Shown here: positions 37,101 through 49,100 of the stretch, one piece after another
How positions within the stretch are numbered: position 1 is the first letter of the stretch
How the letters are laid out: each line of letters opens with the position of its first letter
Origin: Macquaria australasica
Taxonomy: Eukaryota; Chordata; Actinopteri; Centrarchiformes; Percichthyidae
DNA length: 64,000 nucleotides
Reading direction: 5' to 3'
Assembly (NCBI GenBank): GCA_005408345.1
Contig: SEMN01000102.1
Coordinates: forward strand, 248,001-312,000
Notes under the pieces: generated by a model
Seen by the model: the letters and a program-made list of their open reading frames with translations, nothing else
What the model was told of the DNA's origin: nothing
Database searches by the model: none
Made by a program: the position numbers and the translations under genes

Positions 37101-40100
37101 AAATGATCGGAACCTATCCTTTAATGTTATGTTTAACTCTGTATACTATTTAGAGTAACACTACACTACACTTGTAGTCCAATAAAAAAAAAACTTTCAC
37201 TTTTATTTCCCCTTCTCACCTGGCAGCCACTACGATGGTCCTCTGAGCAGAGTAGATGGTGAAGCAGTGGGGGACTGACCACTCATTTTCACTTTCCTCA
37301 ACCTACAAAAGAAAGAGAAATCCAGGACACATTAGCCAAACATCGGGAGCACTCAGTCTAAACCATAGTCTGTATATAAAGATGGACTACATGACAGCTC
37401 CCCAAAAGTGAAGACAAAACATCTCGATGGATATGACGTCGCCACTCAGCCTTGCTTCGAATTTTACTTGTTGGCAACTCGCGGTATTGCAGCAAAAAAT
37501 TCCCCTGCTGTCCAAAAAGCTATTTCCCTATAGGCCACCATTGTAAAATAGAAATCTGTAAAACTGTTGACACCTCGAACTGCAAACAAGATCAATTATG
37601 ATTCTATTATACATTCATGATCCATGGAGGTTTTATATTTGTAAGACTTTCCTCGACCCGAGAAAAGCGATTTAAAAATCTGTGACGTCATCACAATGTA
37701 AAGTCTATGAGCCGAGCGGGGGGATACACTAACGCGCATATTCAGTGGGCCAGGCGAGTAATTCTTATTGGACTGAATAGGTGCCATCTTTGGGTCCAGT
37801 ATCCAGTTCTTATAATACACCCATGCGTGGATCACTACTGCACAGACTCTGGCTCCAAATGACGTCACCAGCGCAAGATGGCAGCGCACGTATCCAGGAT
37901 ATTTTGACTTCATTTTTGTACAGCGGGAGGAAGTGGAGACGCGTCGTCCATCTTTAGATACAGTCTATGGTCTAAACACATTTGTTTACAATGAAGGATT
38001 AAAGCTTAGGAATGAAAGGGGGAAACAAAGTCAGAAAGTCTGACGGACCTGCCAAAGAGCCTCTACTGGAGCATCTATTTGTCCTTCTTTTCATTTAGCC
38101 TTCTATCAGTACCCATGTTTAAGACTGAAACACACCTATCAGTTTTGCCTGCTCATCACATCACTATGTCCTGTTTAAGTTTTATTTTTTGAGATGTCCG
38201 TGGTTTTATTGATATACAACTACAAATTGCTGCAAGGACCGACATGATTCTGCACCTTGAGCAATCTGCTAGGTGTGCTTCTTGGTGATGTGTCTGCACA
38301 AGCATGGGAGAAGAAGGGTAGGGTTTGGGCATCCAAGCTGGCAAGAGTTCAGTGGACTTACCGGTGCATCTAGCACTATGAGCTGCAGCCAGGAGTAAAG
38401 CAGAGACATGCAGTGTTAGGAGACCCAGGCCCTCCCTTCTTAACACACTGCCACACTGATCAGATCATACTGAAAATCCTAACCTACACATCTCACCATC
38501 AGGTGTTACTACTCTTCTCAAAGTGTACCCAGAGCTGCAGTGGGGTCTTTCCAGGACTGATGAAGGTTAACGATGGGCAAAAGTTAGAGGAGGAACTAGA
38601 GCTTATATACTCACTATCATGCCATGAAGGGGCAGCTGGCCATGCACTTTGAACTGATTGGTTGCAGTAACACCTTTGCTTGTGTAGAGGAGCATGTCTG
38701 AGAACTGAGAAGACAACAGAAAGAAGTTATTTTTTAAGAGTTATTTTTTGTGTTGTGCAGTTGAAACTTTAATTACTGTTTAAGTAATGGGAGTTTTGTA
38801 CTAACCAGGAAAAACATTCTTTGCTGCAGTCCTTTCTTGGTAAGCTTGTACAGACATCCCTCTCGTATGAACTCCTAAAAACACCAAGAAGGTTGTCAGA
38901 TACTCAGTGTTACACTTTTACCCAGTTTCCGAGCGCCCTCTGCCCTCTGCTCTGCATCACTGCACTCACCCTGCCTGGTGCCGTTAAGTTCTCTATACCA
39001 ATCAGGTCTCTCTGCAGCTCTGTCAGCTTCTGGAAATTCTCCAGTCGGATGAGACTACTCTGCAGCTGAGTGGCTATCTCAGCCACTTCCTTCAGAGCCT
39101 CTGCAAGGAAACAAACAAGATGTGAATCCAAAACACATAAGCATCTCAACACAGCCAAGAGAAGAGTTTTCTGAAACTCACTCAATCCAGTTTGACCTTC
39201 AATTTGGAGACATTTTGTCTTAAAATGTTATAAATACTCATATTTCCAAGAATAATAATTTGAAGTAAAACCACAAATATCCAGCCAAGTATCATCACTC
39301 CCATCACTGGAAGAGTGATAGTGCTAGCAAACATGTATGGGAAGGCAGGCAAAACTCTTATACCTTCAACTTATTTTACAAGTAGACTTTCTTTTACCTT
39401 TATACCAAGATCAGACTACATAATATCTGCCTGAGAATGACTGGGGGCATCTGGAATGAAAATGAGTGTCTGCGCAACAACTGATGGTTTTATCCTGAGC
39501 AGTTTAACATTGTCAAAGGCATCTGACGCAGCTGTAGTCTGATCCCAGCATTATTAAATCACTTAACCGTTTGATTTAATTTTTCTGTTTGCTATATAAC
39601 ATTTTAAAATGTTTATACAATTTTCCTTATGATTTCATATAAAGAACTTCTAGCTGAGTTTTGTTTATGAAAACTGTAAAGCTCAAATGAAGCTCATTAT
39701 TTAGTTATCAGTACAGGTGTTAACATAATACAGGTTTGAGGGTGATGTACAGGTAATTTGATGTACTACCACTTTCTTTAAAATGTTTCACCCTCGGTTG
39801 ATCATGAGACAAAGTGAGTTTGCAAATACACAGCCACACATTTGGGTTGTTTTTGACCAAAAATGGGCTTTTGCAAATAAAAGCTTTATTGAAGAAAAAA
39901 AGTGAGATGGTGTTAAATATCAATATTAATGAATTAAATTCAGTTTATAGTATTGGGATTGTTGATGGTGTGCTCCTTAGTGGGCATTTAGTATTGTTCT
40001 TCTGTTGTTTGTTTCGGGGTGGTTGTGACTTTTTGTTTTGTTTCTTAGTTTTTCATATGGTGTTTTATTGTGTCTGTAAAGTTTGATTTACTGTAAAAGA

Positions 40101-43100
40101 TCTTTTAGCTCTGTAACCTCCACATCACTAGTGACCTCTGCCCAAGGACTACAGATGAAAATGAGCTTTTAGTTATATCTGGTACAATATACGTATTGTG
40201 CATTGTCCCTGTTAAAATAAATAAATAATATACCTAAGAGGACATCAGCTATGGAAAACTCACCCTTGCAGTCATCGTGATCACGGTGGGTGGGAGAATA
40301 ATGCTTGCATAGTCTCTCCAGGATGAGTTTGTAGTGCATGAGGCGCTGGATGGGCTTGAGCAGGAATGTGTTGAGGGGCAAGTAGCAGACCTTCTGCAGT
40401 TCAAACTCTTTGTAGACTGTCTCCAGCTTCTTCAGCCTCTTGGTGGCTTTCTCCAGCTCTGTTAACACCTCATCATGTTTCTGTAGGTAGCTGGTAATTT
40501 CCTAAGGATGACAATACACATGTACAGCATAAAATACTTGTCAGGCAAATTAGTAAATGAGAGGTCATGTTACTTAGAGAGCTAGCAAAGCATTCTCACC
40601 TTAAGAGCACACATGTTCCTCAGCATCACATCACCAATCCTCTGGTAGTCCCCTTTGACGTGAGCATTGGAGCGTCCCTCCCTGAGCAAACAGGCACATT
40701 TAGTCTTTTTTACCATTCCATCAGAGGCTTCCACACATCTTATCACGCAGAGAAAACACTGAAGGAGAACCTACCAGAGAGCCAGCCTCTGGTCTAACTC
40801 CTTGAGGAAGCCCCGGTGGAACTCATAGATGGGGTCGATGTTGGAGAAGAGGAGGGTCATCAGGCCTTCGGGCATGGCGTTTTCTTTGATGACGGCGCTG
40901 CGGAACCACTGGGAGCAGGAGAGGGACAACAGACTACTGATGCATATGCTAATAAATAACACTGGTAATCATGATCATGGATGAAAATGACAAGCCAGGT
41001 TTGTGAGCTGGGCATTTCAAGGATCAACAGCCCATTGTACCTTTCTTCATCAGGGCACTGTGAGGAGTTTTCAAAACCTCATTTCTATAAGCCCGACATT
41101 ACATTGAGAACAAAAAGCAGTAATATTCTGCATATACAGTCCAGGCCTCCAAGTTGTTTTTTTTTTTATTACTATGACCACATTATTTGTACATTGCTGT
41201 GGTCAATGCAAAAAAAAAAAAAAAAAGGTTTTTCCAATAAACTCACCACAGTGATGACCTCGAGGTCTTTTAGGTACGTTCGCTCTGTGGTCAGAATCTC
41301 TTTGGCAATGAAGTAGGCCTTGTCGGTGGGATATCGCTGAGGGAGAAGAGGGACATAAGTTTCAAAACTGAGTGATGCAACATTCATCACCATCATGTGA
41401 AAATTCAAAACTTTCCCTCCATTATACTGACAAAAAGTTTGAAAATCCCATCCCATTATTAATTACAAGGAAGGTGAAGTCTGTCGGTTCTGTGATTTCT
41501 ACTCCTAAAAAAAGGGTTGTGAGGCGGGGGGTGGAAGGGTGGCATGTAAGCACTGTACCTTCCTCCTGCCCTCCTCCTCCTCCTCTAGCCTGGCATTGCT
41601 GCCCACCTCGCTCAGGATGGGGCTTTGCAGGGGCGACTGGGTCTGGCCTGGCAGGCTGAGGGTGGACATCTGGATGGAGGGTGACAGGCAGAGGGCACCT
41701 TTGGAGTTGAAGGGGGAGAGCTGAGGGCTGTCCACAACTGAATCTGTGGAAGGGGGAAATCAAATTGCATAAAATGAGTTTGTTTTAAGTCATTCAAGTC
41801 AAATACACAACATCCTAAAATAAGATTACAGTGCAAAGGGTTGGGAAAGTGAAAAATCACAAAGGTAAAAAGGACTCTACCCAAACAGGACCAACATGAT
41901 CCTTTGAAATGGGTGGAGTTAAAGTCAACAATCACTCTCTCTGCAAGAAGTGGAATTTAACACAATAGCATACTTGTAAGCGTGCTATAATATGTTGCAT
42001 ACAGTCAAAAACAGACAGTGAGCTTCATCTTCACCTGACCTGTTTTTACACAATTATCTTATTTCCTCTCAGAAAGAAAACATTGCCTAAGTGCTGCACA
42101 TTTGAACAAAAACAAGTGGAATGGTTCATCACACACGCTGGCCACAAATGAAAGGGGAGACGGCAGAGTAGACCAAGGCGAGTAATGGTTCCCACATTTT
42201 CCCCCCTCCCATTGTTTTCAGAGCCCTCGACAAGAAGGACAAATGATTCATTGCCAACTTATACGAGCCCGATTCCATTTCAGAGAACTGGCTCTTCTGC
42301 TTTTGTTCCGCCTGTGAGCTTTGCTGCACAACAAACCAGGAGACAAAACAAGCAGATGAAACGCTAGGCTATCCTCTTTACTGAGTCACAGGTCACCACA
42401 GCTGTTCTTCCATTTCTATTAGAGAGAGAAAAAAAAAAAAAAAGGAGTGGGGGAAGGCCGAGAGGGAGAAAAAAAAAAGTCACTACTCGACCCGGAAATA
42501 ATTGCTCACGCAAAGACTTATCAGGAATGCGGCTTGTCTGGAGGGCAAATAGTTGTTTATAGTTTATCTGAAGTGCCCCGCAGGGAATGACACGAGAGGG
42601 GAAGAGAGGGGACGCCGGGCTCCGCAGCAGGAGGACGAGGGTTTGCTGTGGAATGACTTGGCACAAAGCCTGTCCAAACAGGGAGCGCGCACACACACAC
42701 ACACACTCGGCTGGAATTAGGTTGAGGAATCTTATGTATGAGTCCGACCCAACCCCCAACAGCACACGAGTTGGTTGCCTCAAATATAAAAAGGAAAACA
42801 ACTGTTGCATATAGGCTTCTTTTTCTAATGTTACACTGAAGAGCACTCCATAAGGATAATTAACTTGTCTAGAAGGGCATGTGATCCACTCATTCAGAAA
42901 AAAAAAGGAGTGGCTAAAGTGAGGAGTACTTAGGAGTCAAAAGAGACAATTTGGAGTATATGTTGCTCCTGCATGTGAAAGCAGCTTTTAAAGAATCTTT
43001 TATGGGGGAGAAAGGGATCAGAAGTTGGTCCTGCAGAATTTTATTTAGTTTTCAAATTATTTGGAAAATGGTGAGGCTAAAATAGCACACCTATAAACAA

Positions 43101-46100
43101 TAGTTTGAGTCTGGAGTAGAACTCCCAAAACCTCAAGGGATTCTTTCGTCTCTCAAGTATCTACAACACTGCTATAAGATTTTGGTCTGACGGCAGAGGG
43201 GGCGAGGTAAACTTTATCTGTCATGATCTGGACCATTAAAAGAACCATGTCCAACACCACTGGGATTTCTGTTAAAACAGTTGAAAGAATTACATCACCA
43301 TTGCATCTTTGATTTCAGTCTGCGTCTCAAAAAATAATTTTAAGTCTGACATTCATGGTACCCAAAAGTGATTACTTTATTCTTGAGAGGAAAAACATAC
43401 AAACATTAAAGTACAGGTTGTTTATAATAAGTCAATATACATGTTCAGGATTAAGTGATGATTACTCGTTGCCTAAGTGCAGTTAGCTTAGCTGGTTATA
43501 ATTGTCAGCCCGTCATTAATTCACTCTTTAGTTGAGATGTGGAAGGAATCACATGGCAGAAAAATGATCAAAAATAAGAAAAAAAGCCATCAAGACAAAC
43601 CCTCCATCAGATCGACCAACTCTACATGGTCTGCTGGGTGACTGATGGCATCGGAAACCAAATAATGTTCCACACTCTCCTAGGTGACACAGGAACAACT
43701 AGTCACACTTGTGACTGTAGAAAGATTGCAAAAAGACACTATTTTCTTTGAGTGTTTTCACAAGGAAAAATAAAAATGGCTATTTGCCATCCTTCAAAAT
43801 GACAATGAGAACTGGTGAGTATTTTAAAAAATGAATGAATGAATTACTAAAGAGGAAAACTCTTAATTTAGTTAGCCCCTTTTCCACATAGATGTTCACC
43901 GGAGACATCCCAACGCTATTGAAAAGTAAACAGGAACGTACACCTGAGATACGCATTAAAAGAGCAAAAGTAAGTGATTTAAGGCACTGCGGTGCAAGAC
44001 GAAAAGAATCCTCTGTAACATGTACAGAAAAAGCAAACTTTGCAAAAGCCAAGTGAAGTCTGCCTCCAAGCAGATTAAATGGAGCTCAAATGAAAGGAAA
44101 TTTTAAAAAATCGGACTCGGCAAGTCAAGGCTGTTTTGAGGAGGAAGTGACATCAGGGAACTAACAAAATACTACTGATGAGTTCAACACAGTCTTAGCT
44201 TTTCGTGTTCAATGGCACAAGTAAATTCATTTTCCAACAGACTTGACACGACCAGACACCACAGACACATCTCTTGAGACCTGGAGGTCGGACAAAAAAA
44301 AAAACAATTAAAAAAAGCTTTGTGCATGCTAGTATGTTAGTGACTGACCACATGACAGCAAACTATCGTTCCTATACCAATACTAAAAAATAAAATAATA
44401 AAAATAATAATAAATTCATAGCTAATGTGCAAAAGAGCCCCCATTTCCTTCCAATAAACAGAATACCATCTTGTTGGTACCCTGGAGATAGCTAATACAA
44501 AAACCCCAAAACATGCCAGAAAAGAGACAAAGCGACATCAATCTCTAATCGTGTACGGATGGTTCAATAAAAGCCTTAACTACTATATATCAAGAGGGTT
44601 TCCTGGAAATGACAAACATTGATGGTTCCAATGATGAAAAGCGCAGTCTAACTTTCAATAATTAGGAAGCACTACTTTATCAAACACTATTATACATGGT
44701 TTACTAACTGTTGCAAGTTTGCTACATTAGCATTAAGCCTTAAGATGATACATTCAGTTTGTAGAAAGTGGTGTTAACAGTGGACCTACGGCTCATTAGT
44801 ACACTGCTTACATTCTTCAACTTATGAAGCAAAAATGTTAGCTGGTTGTTGAAAGTTGAAATATATTTGTATCCTTCAGACATCATGAAACTACCAACAT
44901 GTCTCCTACTACATGCTGCGGACTAGTCTGACATGACGGATGCTGACAACTACTTCAGCCAGTAGATGTCAGTGAGGCACGGAAGTGCAAATGGATAAGT
45001 GGCTCCATGGCAAGTCTTTTTTTTAAACTACAGAAGGCCTGTGAGGATCTCTGAACCTGGACGCCTTTCAGTTTTATTTTCACCCTGAGATTGGAGACAT
45101 TAGATTAATGATTACCATCTACTACTCTGCACAAGAAGTACCATCTAGGAATTGAGAATTGAAAGCCAGATGGAGATTATTACCAGCAATAACAATAGTA
45201 GTTAAGTATCTGTTAAGTACTAAATTAGAATATCACATTTTTTAAGCTTACTTGTTGGTGGAGTTAAAATATGGGTAGAAATCATCATCAAAAACTCTAC
45301 ATTACTTACAGATTTCCTTTAATTAGCTATATCTGTTTCATTAAATTGAAACTATTAAGCCAGGTGATCAAATTGAAAAGTGGTTGCAGATCACATCCTG
45401 AGTTAAATTATTATGTATTCAGCAAATGGGTGGCAAATCTAACAAGACATTCTCGTGCTAATGTGTACATGAGTGTTTTAAAAGGACGCAAAACATGTAT
45501 TAAAAAGTTATAAAGCTTCCTAAGTAAAAGCACAAAAATGTTTTGCATTTTCTGAAATGCTTGAGGGATTCACCCAAAATGCACAATCAACATTTGCTCT
45601 AAATAGGCTGAGTGTTGTAGATAAGCACCACAACCTGACCATGGCAGGGTTAAAAAAACAAAAAAAACAAAAAAAACTCGGAATGCTGGTCTCAGAATGA
45701 CCAACAATGCTATCAGGGAAGGGACTGGCATTCCCATTCAGGTCTTCAACGCCCACACTAAAGATCCTGTTTTTGCTGAGGTCAGATTCCTCGACATAAT
45801 CGAACTGATCTACTTTATCATCAAGACCAAAAGAGAAGGCCTCAGCCCCCCCACCATAAAAGGAAATCTCAGTGGGATCATCATCTATGAATTCAAGAAT
45901 CTTGTAAAAACTAAGGCCAAAATTTGATAAGCCAAGTTTCACGAGAAGACAGAAATGATTAAAAAAAAAAAAAAAAAAAAAAAAGCACCACAACCTGACC
46001 ATGGCAGGGTTATGCCAGGTCAAAGCACTGACACAAACTAAAAAAAAAATTAAAATACTGCTGCTGCAGAAAACCAACATATTTAACAGCAGATGTTTTC

Positions 46101-49100
46101 CTCCACTTCTCAGTAGAGAAAGTTCAAAATGAAAGCATGCGACAGTTAACAAGTGTACATCACAGCGCAGGCTGTTGGAAGTTAGAAAGTAGAAACAAAG
46201 ATAGCCAGACCCCAGCTGTACATTTATCAGCTTTACAGTTTCACCTGGTGCAACCATCTTTGTTATCTGTCTTCCAATCGCTAAAAGAATTCTGAATGTC
46301 AAAAGTATTGTTGAGACTAAGGTTAAACTGTATTACTGTTTAAAAACTGTTAAACTGTGTACTATGCTGTTGCTGCTTATTACCATTATTAATTATTAAG
46401 TGCTGTAAGGATATGTGATTTACATTTTAATATGGGGGGATCCAGAGGGGTCTGCGAGTGCCAGGGCCTGCAGGTTGTGGCATTGAAGGAGGAAACCCTC
46501 TATTCCACTGCTCCCTGTCAGCGGATTACTGTAAAACAGGTTCTGCTCAGGGGGCAGGACGCTGTCAGAGCCCCAGTCGGAGTCGGAGTCCGAGCTGCCG
46601 TTCCCAGAGCCCTCAGTGGCTGTGGGTGGGTAGCTGAGCTGCTCAAGCTGCTCTACCAGGTCACTGAACTGCACAGCCGAGCTGCTCTCAGATCGCACAG
46701 AGTACGCTGGGAAGTTGACCATTGAGCTGGCCTCCGACTGAATGTCGGAGCCTGGCAGGCGAAGCGAGGAGGAGTCATGGCCTCCATAACCCACTGACAT
46801 CGACTCACCTGCAGAGCTGAGCCCCAGGTTGTCCAGGGAGCTGCACTCGGAACGGTTATTAGCCAAGGAGCTGGTCTCAGAATGACCAACAATGCTATCA
46901 GGGAAGGGACTGGCATTTCCATTCAGGTCCTCAATGCCCACACTAAAGATCCTGTTTTTGCTGAGGTCAGATTCCTCGACATAATCGAACTGATCTACTT
47001 TATCATCAAGCCCAAAAGAGAAGGCCTCGGCCCCCCCACCATAAAAGGAAATCTCAGTGGGATCATCATCTATGAACTCCTCAGTGACGTGCAGCGGTGG
47101 GTTGGACATTGAGAACATGGGATTCTGTTTGGTACGCAAAAGCTCCGCCTCAAAAGCCTCAGGTGTAAGAACCCCCTTCCTCTTCCCTCCACCCCCTCCC
47201 ACCGAGCACCCAGTTCCCCTTCTCCCACCATGCTCATTATCCTCATTGCCATTTTTGGAGGGCTGTGATCGGGAAGTGCCACTCTCTACACACACAAACA
47301 AGGGGCTGCAGTGTCCTGCTGCCTTATTGCTAGGGGCACCTTGAAAAGCGAAGTGAGATGGGGAAGCAGCCTTGACAGGTTCTTCCTTCGGAGGGCTGGG
47401 GGGTCTGGTAGCTTGCAGAGGGGACTGATGCTGCTGCTGGTACTGGTGCTGGTGCTGCTGGGGAGGCGCTGGAGACTGGTTCAGTGAGGACAAAGGCTGT
47501 TGCTGAGGTTGGAGCTCTGTTCGTGGGAGAATGCTAGAGATGTGCGCTGGGTGGAAGGACACAGTAGCGGAGGAAGGGGAACTTTGGGCCCTGAGACTGT
47601 CATTGAATGACAAACTCTGAAACAACATAACACAAACAGGACAAGGGAAAGACAGAGTGAGGGAAGAAAAAGAAAGTGCAAAATAATAAAGAAGAGGAGA
47701 AATGTATTAGTATATTCATTATAAGTTCTAAAAGTTATAAAGTTCATGAAGTTTTAGTTTCATTTGTTGCACAAATGCATCCACCTTGTAGCACCACTGA
47801 CCTGTTTTGGCACATCTGTGGCTAAGGAGCGAGCAGACATTCGTATTCTACTGTTCCTCCTGAACAAGAAACAATTCAATGGCAGAATTATCATCATGAC
47901 TGCAGTGTGGAAACATTTCTGTGTCAATACTTGGGAAGAATAAGTAAGGCAAACAACTTGTCTTTCCAACAAACTGTATATGGAAACACACACACCTCTG
48001 GTATGGCGTTCTCTTTGCTCCATTTTCCCTGACATACTCCACAAGTTGCTTCTGGGTCCTTCCACTGAAAAAGAGTTATGAATTAAAACACTGAACAATA
48101 AAACAACTGAAATTGTACAAGAAAGCCCAAGGTTCTTAGAAACAAGCATTAAAAGATGACATATGCCTTTGTTTTTATGTCAGTATTCAATACCTGTATC
48201 TGAAGGAAGAGCCTCTAGTGAAGAGGATAGCTTTGGATTTGGGTTGGGGTTGGTCAAACAAACGAAAAAATGAGTGGTATTCCACACAGATCTTCCAAAA
48301 GATTTTACACTGGTCTCGACTGGCCATCATAAACTCGAGAGTGTCCTGATGGGGGCCCTAAACACAAATAAGAGAAAGTCAATGAAATCCCACAGTAAAC
48401 TGGTCTCCTTCACAGTGGATGTGGAATCTGAGACATACAAATAAAATAACACACATCTAACTTGGGCATTTTCTGAATAAAGACATGAATCTTTTCATTA
48501 ATACATACATGAACCTCTGGGTGGAGCTTGATCAGGAAGCGTTTTCTCTTGAAGCTCAGTTTGCGAATCTTGGACCAATTGAAGGTATTTATTTTTGTGT
48601 TGCCCTGGGAGAAAAGGGAATGTTAAAAGAAAGAAACAACCTTTAGCAACATTGCTGGGGACTGAGGGCCACGTCCACAATAGACAGCTGGTATGAGAGC
48701 AACAGTCACCTGAAAAACTTGAAGGCCCATATGGGAAACAGCCAGATTGATTTTGGTGCCTTCCCGGTCAGCTGCTGGGTGGAAGCGGACGCCGTACATC
48801 TCCAGTTTACGGGCAATCTCCAGGATTTGGAAATCTGATTCAGCTGGAGTCTGGCCCCTGGAGCAGACAACATGTAGAACACATTAACACTTAATGCTGA
48901 TCTTGTAGTACACAAGCAGCATTCACAATCTGACTTCAACTGAGTCGGATATCCTGATTCATGCTAAATTGTAGTCATAGTCCTATTGGATTTGAGTGCT
49001 TTGGTTTACATGGCAGACACTGTCCTTCATTGGTTAAAAACCTGTCTCCAAAACAGAAACTATTTTCTCTTATGTATCCAATTAGACCAACATGGTGGAG

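Noticed and set aside
42364..42846. 160-codon minus-strand ORF in farp2 intron 12
   Set aside because: Low-complexity runs, no domain, no splice sites fitting farp2 phases; probably chance.
46882..47112. Plus-strand ORF antisense to farp2 exon 12, also kept open in the retroposed copy
   Set aside because: Changes between the copies alter residues in this frame but are silent in the farp2 frame, so only the farp2 frame shows constraint.
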